DNA of 64,000 bases. Source: Beta vulgaris subsp. vulgaris (taxonomy: Eukaryota; Streptophyta; Magnoliopsida; Caryophyllales; Amaranthaceae). The notes under the pieces were generated by a model. That model did no database searches. It had not been told where the DNA came from and saw only the letters and a list, made by a program, of their open reading frames with translations. Below are positions 34,187 to 46,006 of the stretch, piece by piece. Positions within the stretch are counted from its first letter, which is position 1. The number at the start of each line of letters is the position of its first letter. The position numbers and the translations under genes are program-made. The stretch lies in assembly GCF_026745355.1 (NCBI RefSeq), contig NC_079207.1, positions 12,416,838 through 12,480,837 on the forward strand, in the 5' to 3' direction.

Positions 34187-37100
34187 TTAATGGGTGTTGC
34201 TGCTCTCTGCAAGTGACCCAGCTGGCGAGTGTGGAAGAAACCTTGCCCACTAATCACATTTATTCATAATGTTAACCGTACATCAAGGAATAAAAAGATA
34301 AGAATTTATTCCTTCAAAAAATACAAACATCTAAATATTTAAAATTACTCCCTCCGTTCTTTATAAATTAATAATACAAGTTGACACTTGCGATCTTTTA
34401 TATAATTTGCATGGAGCTAGATTAGATGTTAAGTGGGTAGAAATAGTATATATATCCATATTGGGTAAAAAAACCCTTATTTGTAGCTTTCTGAAAATAA
34501 TCAATCAATGTGGTGATATTAAGAAATGGATTTTGGGTACTAAAAAACATTACTTACAAGTGAAGTAAGTTGACATTAGCACCAAATCGAAGAAAATTAC
34601 AAATTTACAATGATGTAGTATGATAGCTATCTATCATGCATGACGTCGATCCTTCATCTTAAATATCAAGATCACCACTTTTAAATAAATAATAATAAAG
34701 ATTATTACTCTATTATCTATCCCAAGCAAAATCATTCTAATTAATCACTTGAATTCCTTTAAATTGAAAATACTTTGTAATTGGGTTTCACATTGCAAAT
34801 TAATCTACTCCTAAAAATTAAAAAATGAGTAGCTAATATATATAGTAGTACCATTTTCAATGCAAAAACAAAAATATATTCATATATGCAATTTTTTTTT
34901 TGCTCCCTGATAATATAGTTTATATTATAAATTGATATTACTCCATCTATTCCATAATAAATTTCGCGATATATTTACTTTGGATTATCGCGTAAAAATT
35001 AGTACTAGTAAACTTACATTCTTTGCGGCAGTGCTAAAAGCCTCCCTATGAGGTATCTCAGGATTTGCTGTTTTGATGCGCTGGATCTCCTCCCTTACAA
35101 ATCATAAGGAAATGTGTAGTTTCTTAATATAGCATCAAATTTTATATATGAATGAGTAATGATTTATAGTAGTACTTAGAATAAATAGGTTTATATAATC
35201 TGGAAGTCTGATGCTTACTTCATGAACCTATTATATGCTGATGGAAGCCTATGCTTCTTCTCAGGAGCTGCAATGAATATTCAGTTCAATAATTATTGTA
35301 ATTTTGATAAAAACCTTGGACAAGTCTAAAAGTCAATATTGGAGGAATAAAGAAGGGGAAATATTCAAATAAATAAATAAATAGAATTTTCTAACATATG
35401 CTACAGCCTACAGGCATAGGTTAAGAGTATCAGAAAACCTACCATATAGTAGTATAAGATATCATTATATAAAAAAACTTCATTTCAAAATCCAACCAAA
35501 TTGAAAAAAATTTACATAATTATTTCTATCTTTAAAATTTATCCTTATTTATTAGAGTTTGTATTGTAAGAAACCGTCTACTTTAAAATTAAAATTAGGC
35601 AATGATAAGCTCAATATTACAAATTAAAGAGAATTAGCCCAATAGTGACTAAGTTAATTTATTTCGATGAATAGTTTAATTCATTTAATGACTAGGTTTA
35701 CTTTTATATTAAAATTAGTCCGTCTCTTTCAATAATTTTTGTATTTATTATACTCAAATAGACCTTTTTTTGAAAACAAAAAAATTAATCTTGATACTCT
35801 TAACTTATGCTTTGTGGGCCTGTGACATACTGGTATTACAGGTTAGAAAAATCCAAATAACTAAAAAGAAGTTCCCACTTCTAATAACCAAAAGTAAAAT
35901 AAGAATATAAGTCTGGTGTAATTTTCAGGGTAAGAAACTGTAGCAATTTTCAAGTAGGTTCAAGAAGTTGCAAAATTTCTCAACATTTTCACTTACGACC
36001 AAAAAGTAATTAAGGCTGTAGAAACAAGATGGAAATATAAAAAGAAACAACAAATTCTATGTTATTCTTTTTGCTAGGATGCAACCTAGTTTATATATGA
36101 TCTCTAATACTCCCTATATCTCTTTTTTTAGTCCACTTTTGCCTTTTGCAGTCTCCAATATATGTACTGAATAGTTAAGACTATATAGTTAATTACTAAA
36201 TGAGAAGTTTATATTTTAAAAATAAATATTGAACAATAAAACAAGATCTCATATATGTTAATTTTTTCTTACATATTAATGAGTATTTACCGTCAAAGTT
36301 TTATAATTTTCACCCCAAAAATTAAAAAGAGATCAACCAGAAGCTGAGGAATTGCAATCTATGCCACAATTATTTTTCAAAAGACAACAAAATTAAGTGT
36401 AAAACTTACGAGTCAATGACACTAGTTGGTATATATATAAAATCGGTCAAAAGTAGGAAGAATTTTAGGAAACGGTGGGAGTATTCAATAAAACACGACG
36501 AAGAAAAGAAGAGTACGTTTAACAACATATGGCCTTGGAGAAACAGGCTCAGTCAAGGTGGACGATGACGAAGAAGATGATTGGCCTTTCTTGCTGTGAT
36601 GATCAACAGTACTGCAAAATCCCCCTGGCTTCTCCATGAAATTAAATCCCTAGCAAATACATACAAGAAATGAATTTCAGTACTATTATTCATATATATA
36701 TTCATGCATGCATGCATCTTAGCTTAAAGTTTAATTTGATTTACCACCACATTAATTTATTATTAAGCAAATTCATTTGAATCGATCAGACAGAGAAATT
36801 ATACTCTATACATATATAACTACAAGTCAACATAAAGAAGTGATGTGACAAATTCTAAAGTAAGGCTAAGATCAGAAAAAGAGCTAGGTTGGCCACTCTG
36901 TATATACTGCATACATCTAAGAAATTGTTACGAAAAAGATTGTGCTTGCATTTCAATACTTAGAGAATGTTTGGTACAGAAAAAGTTGATGTAGAAAACG
37001 AATTTAAATAAATTTTTTCATTTTTAATTGTTTGGTATGAGTGTTAAATAACAAATACTATTTCTGGAGGGATCCACAATCCCCCATTTGTTACCTTTAT

Positions 37101-37949
37101 CAAATTAGTGGAAACAAATCACGTTTCGGTCCTCAATCATAAACGTCTCAATTATTTTCATTCAACTAAAATACCAAACAAGTATTAAAGGTAACAATTA
37201 TTATTATTTCTATTTCCCCTCTTTACCCTAATCCTTTCTATTCCGTTTCCATTAATCACACCCAACGCCCCCTTAAATTGAAGTGATGGATAAGAATAAA
37301 TTAAGTAGAAATATAGTGAGACAAAGGAGATATAGATTTGGAGATGTGAACCAAAAAAACTTACTTGAAGGGTAATTTGGTGGTCAAGACATTGGCCTTG
37401 GAGAGGTGGTCGAGTGCTTAGAAAAGAAACATTTCCACAATGACCACATTTAACTGTGACGGTCTCCAACAACCTCTTGCATGGAATCACAACCTACACT
37501 CAATGATAATGAAACCATTAACTGAGGTATATGTCATAAATTTTATAGGAGAATCAAATCAATGATACATGTTATATACTTCTTCCGTTTCATTTTAAAT
37601 GCAACAAAAGAATATTTTATATCTAATAGTGATTTGTTGCATTTAAAACGAAACGGAACAAGTATATATTCTTGCGTTCACCATTTCGAAATTATAAAGA
37701 CACCAATTAACCGGAGAATTAAGGGAGGAGTACATATATACACTTACAATCAAGCAAGTTAAATGCATGCAAAAGTAGTCTATATTATACATAGAAACAG
37801 CATTAAGATAGAAAGTGGATAGATGTTATATTTAAGCTATATATATATACCGCAAGAACAGTGTTACAAAAGTTGCACCGGACATAGCAAAGATGCTCAG
37901 GAGGTGGAGCCATTTCCATGCTCACTTTGTCTTCCATGTTGTTGCTCAT
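34187..37949 (-). CDS. CRC: YABBY transcription factor, CRABS CLAW-like
   Basis: Six minus-strand exons join in frame: 37949-37851, 37493-37365, 36649-36517, 35267-35219, 35093-35018 and 34249-34187, giving 182 aa (Arabidopsis CRC is 181). All introns are GT-AG. The N-terminal zinc finger is C25-x2-C28-x20-C49-x2-C52, reading [12 protein letters not shown] and [16 protein letters not shown], then RPPLQGQ as in CRC. A seven-serine run is at 100-106, then PRPYVVK leads into the HMG-like YABBY domain (about 121-166): [45 protein letters not shown]. The C-terminus is [17 protein letters not shown]-type proteins act in the nucleus in carpel polarity, floral meristem termination and nectary formation. 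Several introns carry MITEs. Confidence 0.95.
34250..35017 (-). other. CRC intron 5 with two solo Stowaway-type ends
   Basis: GTAAGT donor next to AAAGAAT and an acceptor ATTAG before TGGGC. It contains ACTCCCTCCGTTC (~34346) and ACTCCATCTATTCC (~34940), each resembling one Stowaway end in the same orientation, with no partner found. Confidence 0.6.
36110..36481. mobile_element. Stowaway-like MITE in CRC intron 3
   Basis: Ends CTCCCTATATC and AACGGTGGGAG are flanked by TA on both sides; 372 bp; non-coding. The inner arms also carry paired GTCCACTTTTG / TCAAAAGTAGG-type sequence. Confidence 0.6.
36963..37272. mobile_element. Harbinger-type MITE in CRC intron 2
   Basis: 310 bp between TTA direct repeats. 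The left end is GAGAATGTTTGGTACAG, and the right end in reverse is GGGGGCGTTGGGTGTG, the common Tourist/Harbinger GGxxxTGTTTGGT style. The ends match imperfectly, so confidence is moderate. Confidence 0.5.
37579..37662. mobile_element. Very short Stowaway MITE in CRC intron 1
   Basis: 84 bp between TA repeats. CTTCTTCCGTTTCATTTTAA pairs with the complement at the other end (TTTAAAACGAAACGGAACAAG), so nearly the whole element is a hairpin. Confidence 0.7.
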
Positions 37950-38171
37950 TGCAGATTAATTGCAGAAGAAGAAGCTAAGTTAAGTTAAGCAAGAGAGAAG
38001 AGAAGAGAAGAGAGAGAAAGAGAAGAATTAGTAAATGTTTGTGTTTGAGATAGGCAAGAGAATGAAGAAACAGTTAAAAAGGTAGGGTAGTGATAAAAGG
38101 TAAAGAGATTAGGTTTCATATGGTATATATTTAAAGAGAGATTGAGATGGGGACGTACGGCTATATATATT
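37950..38171 (-). promoter_or_regulatory. Probable CRC promoter-proximal region and 5' leader
   Basis: On the coding (minus) strand a TATATATA stretch at 38162-38171 is a candidate TATA box about 215 bp before the ATG. A CT microsatellite (GA-rich at 37990-38025 on the plus strand) lies in the presumed leader. No transcript evidence is available. Confidence 0.4.
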
Positions 38172-38890
38172 TGCCTAAATGCATGTAATATTATATGGCC
38201 TGGCGTTAGAGGTTGTGGAAATTAAGTAATTATATCTAGGGTTTCTATATTGGTTATATTGTTTATGTGCTCCTTTTGCAGGTTATTAAGACTTGATTTT
38301 GTACGATTATGCTAGTTCTTGATTGGACGGTTTTAAGTACTAACAATTTACTTATATACTCTTATTTATATGATGTTAAACTAGCTTCTTAGTATTTGAT
38401 TGCTTTGCATGAGCTAGTAGTTAAAAATATAAATGGATAGTTATTGATATTTCTCCTTGCATGTATGTGAAGCAACTTTTAACGTAGACAATAATGTAGA
38501 AGATATATATGTACGTAGCATAGAAAGGATATATTATATGATTTATGATTCAGATTAGGAATGTCAAAACTAATTTGAAGTGTTAAACATGTGATTGATC
38601 AATTAGTTGAGACGGGTGTAAAGGTCTATGTTGAGGTGAGCCCAACTCGACTCTCTAGTGAGAACTACTATTGAAACACACCATTCGCTTTTGATGAAAT
38701 GTTATCATAGGCAAATCATTAGAGAGGAGCCTTTATAACTATGTGTCGAGGGTTATTGATGCATGTTTAGACTTCCGCCCATCTTAATTACAAATGTTGG
38801 GTGTTCAAAGTTTTGAGCCTCTTAATAATTATGGTCCGAGTTATGCCTCGGGTACTTATAGTTTTTATTATTAATATTTTGCTTTGATAT
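38172..38890. other. Intergenic, distal CRC upstream region
   Basis: No transposon ends or coding sequence recognised. Confidence 0.35.
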
Positions 38891-38892
38891 CA

Positions 38893-38997
38893 ACAAAATA
38901 TCATTTGATTTAGTGGTTAAAACTTTTATTTATATATACTGGAAGTCATGGGATCAAATCCTAGACAATGCATTTACTATTTTTTTTTTGTTGTATA
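38893..38997 (+). repeat. Possible tRNA-derived SINE
   Basis: TTGATTTAGTGGTTAAAAC resembles an RNA polymerase III A box. About 35 bp later GGGATCAAATCCTAG resembles a B box (GGTTCGANTCC). A T-rich stretch follows. The spacing fits a tRNA-type promoter; the body is too short and AT-rich to be a tRNA gene. The ends are uncertain. Confidence 0.4.
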
Positions 38998-38999
38998 TG

Positions 39000-39358
39000 G
39001 TTCATGTGTAGTAAAACAACCTAAGGGAGAGCGCCACGTGGTCCCGTTTCTTGGTTAAGAACACCTTTTACTATATTAGTATGGGTTTTATTCAATAATT
39101 TTTAGTTATTTCCTTTGTTTTCGTGTAATTTTTCATCACGTCATAAAGTTAATGTAAAACACTTTTGTTCGTTTTTCAATTGTTAGGCATTCTCATAATT
39201 CTCACCAGAATATTATATGTGCAAGTGATCATCATAATAATAATAGTAATAATGATAATGATCATAAGCACAACAAGAAAAAAATATAAAAAAGCAACGA
39301 GAATATAATAATATAAAATTTTATCATGAAGAAAAATTGAAATCTTAAGAACTTATGT
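39000..39358. other. Intergenic, AT-rich
   Basis: A short imperfect (ATA/AAT)n tract at about 39230-39265 is the only feature. Confidence 0.35.
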
Positions 39359-39366
39359 ACATCAAG

Positions 39367-39943
39367 TAGACCTGGCAAAATTGGTCCTGATCCGAAAATC
39401 CGGTCCGAATATCCGATCCGTGGTCCGACCTGGGTCCGAACGAGACGGTCCGAACCTTGATCCGAATCCGAAACGGCACCGATCCGGTCCAAATCCCAAT
39501 CCGAAATAATCTTGATCCGAAACTCATCCGAAATAATCTTACCCGATCCGACCCGAAGGTAAACCGATCCGAAATTATTGGTTTCGATTAGACTTTGATC
39601 CGAAATACCCGAAACTTACCCGTTTTTTTATATAAAAAAATATCATTGGCATAAGTATTCCATTCATTCCACCATTGTCCGATTCCGATCCGAAATAATA
39701 GTCCGAACGATGACCCAATCCGAAAACGATCCGATCCGATCCGATCCCGGTCCGAATGTAACTTGATCCGAAAAACGGTCCGATCTGAATTGGTCCGGTC
39801 CGATTCTGATCCGAAATAATAGTTCGAACGATGACCCAATCCGAAACGGTCCGATCCAGTCTGAATGTAGCTTGATCCGAAAACGGTCCGATCTGAACTG
39901 GTCCGGTCTGAATACGATCCGATTGGTCCGATTGCCAGGTCTA
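39367..39943. mobile_element. Non-autonomous hAT-like element, GATCCGAA word array
   Basis: Ends TAGACCTGGCAA and TTGCCAGGTCTA are perfect 12-bp inverted repeats. The 8-bp flanks ACATCAAG (39359-39366, 39944-39951) are identical. The interior is largely variants of GATCCGAA, GGTCCGAA and CCGATCCG, with a short AT-rich centre at about 39610-39660. Open frames through it are low-complexity artefacts. Confidence 0.85.
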
Positions 39944-40772
39944 ACATCAAGCTAGATTAATTGCATTTCAAACATCTGAAAACCAAAAAATATAAAAAAT
40001 GTACTTAAAAATCGGAAGGAAATACTAAAGGGCCTGCTTGATTTCGTACTATTATATTAAAGCATGTGAAATGGCTCAAATCTGTAGTCAATTCTATTTT
40101 CGATAGGACCAATTGACAATTGAATATAAATTTTCCATTGTTTTCGTATCCGTAGAATCCGTACTTCTTCTAGGTACTTTTTTGGCATTTTCAATTTTCA
40201 GCAATTTCAGTTTTCGAAAAAGTTGCACGTATTGTAAACGGAAAGGTTGCCAGAGGAGTTGCTGAAGGAGTGGCAATGTGATGATGTCATTTAACCTTCT
40301 TCAATATGTGATGAGAGAGAGTGACCAGGAAAATTGCTCGGAAAAGTGGTCGGAGAAGTCCTTAGATGATGAGATAGTGTGAGGAAGTATGAGAGTGGGA
40401 GAGTGAAAGAGAGTGAGGATGTATGAGAGTGGGAGAGTGAGGATGTATGAAAGTGGGAGAGTGAGAGAGTGAGAGAGAGTGAGGAAATGTATATGTATAA
40501 ATACATAAGAAGTATATATACAGGGCGTTAGTAGGAAAAAAATGCAACATTTAGCAAAACCCTAAATTAAGGGTTTCTCTCAAGGAATTGAAATCGTTTC
40601 CACATTTCTCATACCAAACATGTAATGAACATGTTTTCTTACTTTTATCATACTCGCACTCAAAATTCTCATGTCAGACATAGTATTTCCTCCAAGCTTT
40701 TTCATCTACCATTTTTAATTTGCATGTTTACTAACATACAATTTCAATCATTAATATATTGAATTGTATATA
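39944..40772. other. Intergenic with a GA-rich minisatellite
   Basis: At about 40316-40490 imperfect repeats of GAGAGTGAGGATGTATGAGA and GTGGGAGAGTG occur. Frames across them (Ser/Leu/His-rich on the minus strand) are repeat artefacts. Confidence 0.5.
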
Positions 40773-40981
40773 CTTCCTCCTTTTTTTTTTACTTGCAACG
40801 CTTTTTTTTCATCAACTCCAATGAAAAATTTGGGTAAGAGAGAGGTAGAGAGGAAAAAAAAAGAGCCCCATGTGATTGGAGAGAGATAGAGAGAAAGGAA
40901 AAGCAAAAGTAAAAAGTGTTACAACTAATTAATTATTTCTCTTTTAGGAAGTGTTGCAAGTTAAAAAAAAAATGGAGGAAG
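40773..40981. mobile_element. Stowaway MITE
   Basis: 209 bp between TA repeats. CTTCCTCCTTTTTTTTTTAC pairs with the complementary end, which reads AAAAAAATGGAGGAAG; ACTTGCAAC / GTTGCAAGT pair inward. Confidence 0.8.
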
Positions 40982-41198
40982 TAAGTAAAAATTATAAAAA
41001 AAAATTATGTTAGAGGAAGTACTAAAAAGCACGTTCAAATCTAGTACGAATTTTATTTGGAAATGGATTGAGGTAGACATAACGTAATAGAAAATTTTTT
41101 CCTATTAATAACCGTGTAGCCAGGTGGACAAATTGAAAATGTGAGATACGACTGCTGCTTAGATTAAATTTTTTTTTTTGACAAGATAGATTAAACTA

Positions 41199-41406
41199 CT
41201 TCATCCGTTTCAATTTAGTTGTAACACTTTCTATTTTAGGAAGTTTCAATTTAATTGTGACACCTTCATTTTGGTAATAACTTCTTTCTATCTATCTCTC
41301 CTATCACATGGGACCCTTTTATTTTCTTTCTCTATCTCTCTCTTCTCTATAAATTGTCTAAGAGTTTGATTTTAAAAATGTCACAACTAAATTGAAACGA
41401 AGAAAG
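41199..41406. mobile_element. Stowaway MITE
   Basis: 208 bp between TA repeats. CTTCATCCGTTTCAATTTAG pairs with TAAATTGAAACGAAGAAAG. The middle is CT-rich. Confidence 0.75.
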
Positions 41407-42200
41407 TAAATTTATTTATCTCTCCGAAATTTATTTTTGTCAAATAAATGAGGATTGAGGAAGACATGAAGATTGAAGAGGATCGTAATATGGTATAATA
41501 TACCACACGTGAAAGTGGCATCAAACGACTAGTCTAGCGAAGTGCAAGTCCTTTGCAAGTTTCACATCAAGAAAAGGGGTCACTTTCCTAAATTATGATA
41601 ATTATCATATAAAAAAATGATCTGAAATAAATATCATAAGATTGGAAAATGGATTACTTTATTTTTCTACTTTCTAGCTTTAATTAAACTTAAAGAACAG
41701 AGAGAGGGAGGAAAAGACAGAAAATATTTTTGATGTGTGTTATGGTACCATGTTAAAAACAAAAACATTGATTTGGACAAGTGCTTAATTCACTAGTCAC
41801 CATCGCCAATGAATTTGGGGAGAGGTGTGTGAAATGAGACGGTTCAACTCCTAGATTACTTAAATGGGGAATTGGCCTATTTTACACTTTGATTTCCCAA
41901 ACTTTCCTTGTTTGTATAAGTTTTTTTTTTCTGGTACCATAGATATGAGAAGGTGTGACTTGTGAGGTGATTATTTTGTATTAAATCATTTTCTAAGTCT
42001 ATTAAGTTGGGGGATTACATATGGCTTTATATCAATTTTCAAATCTAAAAGGAAATTAATTATTAAGGATATATATAATGGTTAGCTATCATGTACGTCC
42101 ATGTTTAATTATTCTATAAATTGTCAATGATGAGATGTTAATAATACTAATTTTACCATGCACAATGATTAATTGTTTATTGTGGCCAATGGCTGATTAA
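41407..42200. other. Intergenic, nothing recognised
   Basis: AT-rich; no credible gene. Confidence 0.35.
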
Positions 42201-42439
42201 GACCTTGTTTTTTTTGGACTTATTTTCAGTTAATTTCAGTTCAGTTTAGCTAATTTTAGTTCAGTTAATTTAATTTTAGTTCATTTCAATTAATTTAATT
42301 TTTGTTTGGTTAATTTCAGTACAGTTAATTTAATTTCAGTACAGTTAATTTCAGTTAATTTCAATTCGGTTTGTTTCAGTTCAATCTCATCTAATATTTT
42401 AATTATTATTTTTGTTCTCAATATTACTATTAATATTGC

Positions 42440-42470
<31 letters not shown>

Positions 42471-42768
42471 ACAATAATTTTTTTCCTTAAATTTCTATTG
42501 TCATTATTTTTATTATTGTTTTTATTATTATTACTATTATTATAATTATTATTATTATTATTATAGTAATAATAATAATAATAAGTATGGATAATATTAT
42601 GTTAATACTTATTGATTATTATCAATTATTATTATTTTTGAAAATTAAATATACAATTCAGTCAAGTTAATTTCAGTTCAATTAATTTCATTTCATTTCA
42701 ATTCAAGTAATTTCAGTTCAATTAATATAATTTCAGTTCAATCAAAATAAGTTTAAAAAAACAGGGCC
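42201..42768. mobile_element. Harbinger-like element with TTTCAGTTMA word arrays
   Basis: Ends GACCTTGTTTTTTTT and AAAAAAACAGGGCC are inverted repeats flanked by TAA on both sides (42198-42200, 42769-42771), the usual PIF/Harbinger target. Inside each end, arrays of AATTTCAGTT and CAGTTCA variants flank a centre of ATT/TTA microsatellite sequence. No transposase is encoded. Confidence 0.72.
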
Positions 42769-44266
42769 TAATACTCAAATTGTTTTCTATTTCTAGGTCA
42801 TTGGCTTTGATGGTTTTGTTTCATTCAATTTTGGATCTAGACAATGGCTAAATAAGTTTTTGATCTCTGGACAATAAAATTTAACTTTCCATTTGTTTAT
42901 ACGGGTACTTTTCATCCATTTTGATGGTACAATTATATAATTCACACAAGGATTTTGATAATAAGTTATATAATAACATGATTTATTTTCACAAATTATT
43001 TAAAAGACATGGTCCAAGTAAAAGTACGTATAATACAAAATTTTATTCGTACAACAATTGTAGAACGGTTGGAGTTTTTACGAGTTAGTAATCTGTTCAA
43101 AATAAAAAAAATATATACTTTCTTTTTTATTGATTAGTTGCAACTTGCACATTACTTTTAAGATCTCCAACATCAATTAAGACATATAATTTTCATATAT
43201 ACTTTATTATGAAAATAATACGATTAAAGTAAAACAAAAGACCTTTAATGTTGCAACTATTAAGAAGTGACACTAATAGGGGACATACTACTTTAAGGTG
43301 ATATACATACGTATCATCAAATTATCGACCATTTTGGACATTTGTTTAGAGGATCAAAAGGGGATAAAGATAATGGGGAAGAGATAGAAGAAATGTTATG
43401 TTTGTTTAGAGGGAAAGAGATTAGAAAATGAAATATGGATAGGAATAAGGATAAAATATCCTATTATCCTACTTAATTCTATATATAGGAGGAGGTGGTA
43501 TGACTGTATGAGGAGAGGAATAAGAAAAAAAGAAAAATACAATTTTAAGTGTAATGCATAGGAGGAGAGTTAAATAATTTAATAAGGCTATTTTGGTTAA
43601 TTTGCCACTTATCCCAATTAAAAGACTTGTTTCTACCTTTATTCGTACCTGTCAATTCTTTATTTTTATCTCATGCTCTTATCTTCATAATTCCTATTCC
43701 TTATACCAAACACCCGATTAATTTATTTTTTGTCCCTAGTAGTCCCAAGGGTTGAAGTTAAAAGTTAAAAAGCATAGATGTATTGAATTCCGAGAAGAGC
43801 TATTTAACTCATTTATGCCGTTGGTTTTTGTTGAGGTACGTTATTAACGGTTTGGTGCTAATCATTAGATGTCTATTGTGAAACTGAACTTGCACAGTTG
43901 CACTCTATTTTTGGGAACTTTTCTGAGCAATTGTTGATAGGACCTCTCTCTAGTCTCTACTCCATCTCACTTTCTTCCCCGCTCTCTGAACAAAAGAACA
44001 TAAGTCATAAGCATATACCCATTACCCGCGCATAGAGGATAGAGCACACAGCACACAGCACACAGCACAGTGGTCTCGTCTGCCCTGACTGCCTGAGCCT
44101 GTGAGCCAGGACTGAGGAGTATGAACTTATCAGCAGTTTGTAGAGAGAAAAAACAATACAATGAACTATACTGTATATGAGTATATCTTCGACACATATA
44201 CCGCCAGTGCAATGTGTGCGGTGTGTTGGGTTAAATTTCGGTCACGTGGATTGGAGCGGTAGCATA
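42769..44266. other. Intergenic with a CACACAG minisatellite
   Basis: GCACACA repeats lie at about 44044-44068. The stretch 43320-43720 contains TTGTTTAGAGG and ATACCAAACACCC motifs typical of MITE ends, but I could not delimit an element. No credible gene. Confidence 0.4.
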
Positions 44267-45984
44267 TCTCTATTATATAAGCAGTAAGCTATTAAGAGGT
44301 GAATTATGGTGTCCTTAGGGGTGTAAGTGGATTGAACTTTGCCAAATCCAAATCCAGTCCAAAGTTTTTTGGACTCGAGAAATTGAGTCCAAGTCTGACC
44401 CAAATATTTTTTGAGTCCAGTCCGATCCAGTCCGATAATTTTTTCTTAAGTCCGAATCCAGTCCAGTCCAGTCCGATTATTATATCTTTTTTCCGATTTA
44501 GATTCAATGATTCACAACGTTTTTTTGAGATGCTTGAGCATTTGACATCTGATTCAATTATCAATATCCACAAATTAGATTGAAAGCTTAAATTAAAGTA
44601 AAATACTATGAATAAAAAGTTGAATTAGATGCTTACCTTGATCTAAGTTGAGAGGAAGCAAAGAGACTGACAATTAATCTGAGGGAAAAATACAAAATGC
44701 AAGAGTCGCGACAGCGAGGTAGAAAGAAAATGAACAGTAAGAGGAAGTGAGTAGTAAGGACTGAGGAGTGAAGTGAGATAGAATTAGTCGGCTACTAGCC
44801 TACTACTGCAGACCTGCAGTACTGCTAGTATAATTTACTTATTTAACAAACGGAGCTAAGTGCAATAGTCCGGCGCCAAGTAAAATTGTGTGGCGCCAGT
44901 TGAAATATTTAGAGAGAAGGTTGAAAACTCCAAAATTTTAAAAATAGTATCAATTTTTTTAATATATACGACATTATATATGTATTAAATATATATTATA
45001 TATAAAAATATTTTTGGACTGGACTGGACTTATTGGACTCCAAAAGGATGAGTCCAAATCAAGTCCAAAAATATTTGGACTCGAAAATTTGAGTCCGAGT
45101 CCAGTCCGAAAAATTGTCAGTCCAGTCCAGTCCGACAAGTTTGGACTGGACTGGATTGGACTCTGGACTTTTCGTAGTCCGCTTACACCCCTAGGTGTCC
45201 CCTCTTGAAAATACTTTCATATACCCTTAATCTCAGAAAAAATAATAAAGAAAATATTTTCTTAATTATTTCCTCATTTACAAATATGGGCAAAGAAAAT
45301 TTAATACATTATCATAAACAAATACATAAAAATGTGTAAAAAGAGAAAACTCACAGTTCAAAATATAAATGGATGATTAAATCAATTTTCAAACAATTAT
45401 AAAAACAAAGATTTATGGAGATTCTATCTATCTAATTAAACTCTCGGTTGCAACAACAATTTCAAATAACATGCATAAATAAAACGTAAAAGAATTAATA
45501 AACTTATTAGAAATTTTTTTTTTTGGGGATCATCACAATCAGTTGAAAAAATAATATATAATTAAAAAGATGAACATACATCATTAGATAATATTAATTT
45601 AAAATTTATTTTTTTATTGAAGCATTACTCACCATAGTATATGCCTAAAAACCTCAATTACCAGTGAAATTAATTGTACTAATACTCATAAAATATGCCT
45701 ATAATATATATGTATTTTTAAATAAATAAGAAACATAACCTAGATCATTGTTTAAAAGGAGAGCTGTTGAATTATCTACCAAATACAAGATAACATATCC
45801 TACCTCGACATAGACCTTTCTAGAAAACATTGATCTTTACACTAGAAAAATGCAAATAAAAAATAATAACGCTCATCAATATTCACCATAAATATTACAC
45901 TCTTAAGTTAGTTTTTTGACACTTTTTTTATGTTAATATTAATATTAATATATTATCGCACGAATCGCGTGCATATAGTGCTAG
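44267..45984 (+). mobile_element. Helitron (non-autonomous) hosting a hAT element
   Basis: It starts TCTCTATTATATAAGC after an A. It ends with the stem GCACG-AATC-GCGTGC, then ATATAGTG and CTAG, with T as the next host base. The ends match the Helitrons at 3027 and 14412. Removing the nested hAT (44316-45193) leaves about 840 bp of AT-rich DNA with no Rep/helicase. Confidence 0.72.
44316..45193. mobile_element. Non-autonomous hAT-like element, GGACTGGAC word array
   Basis: Ends TAGGGGTGTAAG and CTTACACCCCTA are perfect 12-bp inverted repeats. The 8-bp flanks GGTGTCCT and GGTGTCCC differ at one base. Both subterminal regions are arrays of AGTCCAGTCC/GGACTGGACT words; the middle (about 44560-45000) is unique. 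It lies 49 bp inside the 5' end of a Helitron, so it inserted later. Confidence 0.82.
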
Positions 45985-46006
45985 TTCTGAACTCTTGTAA
46001 GTTATA

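Noticed and set aside
34346..34960. A complete Stowaway MITE in CRC intron 5
   Set aside because: The two CTCC-type ends are in the same orientation and cannot be paired as inverted repeats.
38893..38997. tRNA gene
   Set aside because: A/B-box-like motifs are present but no cloverleaf stems or anticodon arm can be formed; SINE is the better reading.
39262..39950. Arg/Ser/Gly-rich minus-strand frames
   Set aside because: Translations of the GATCCGAA word array of a hAT element; no gene.
40291..40550. Ser/Leu/His-rich frames
   Set aside because: GA/CT minisatellite artefact.
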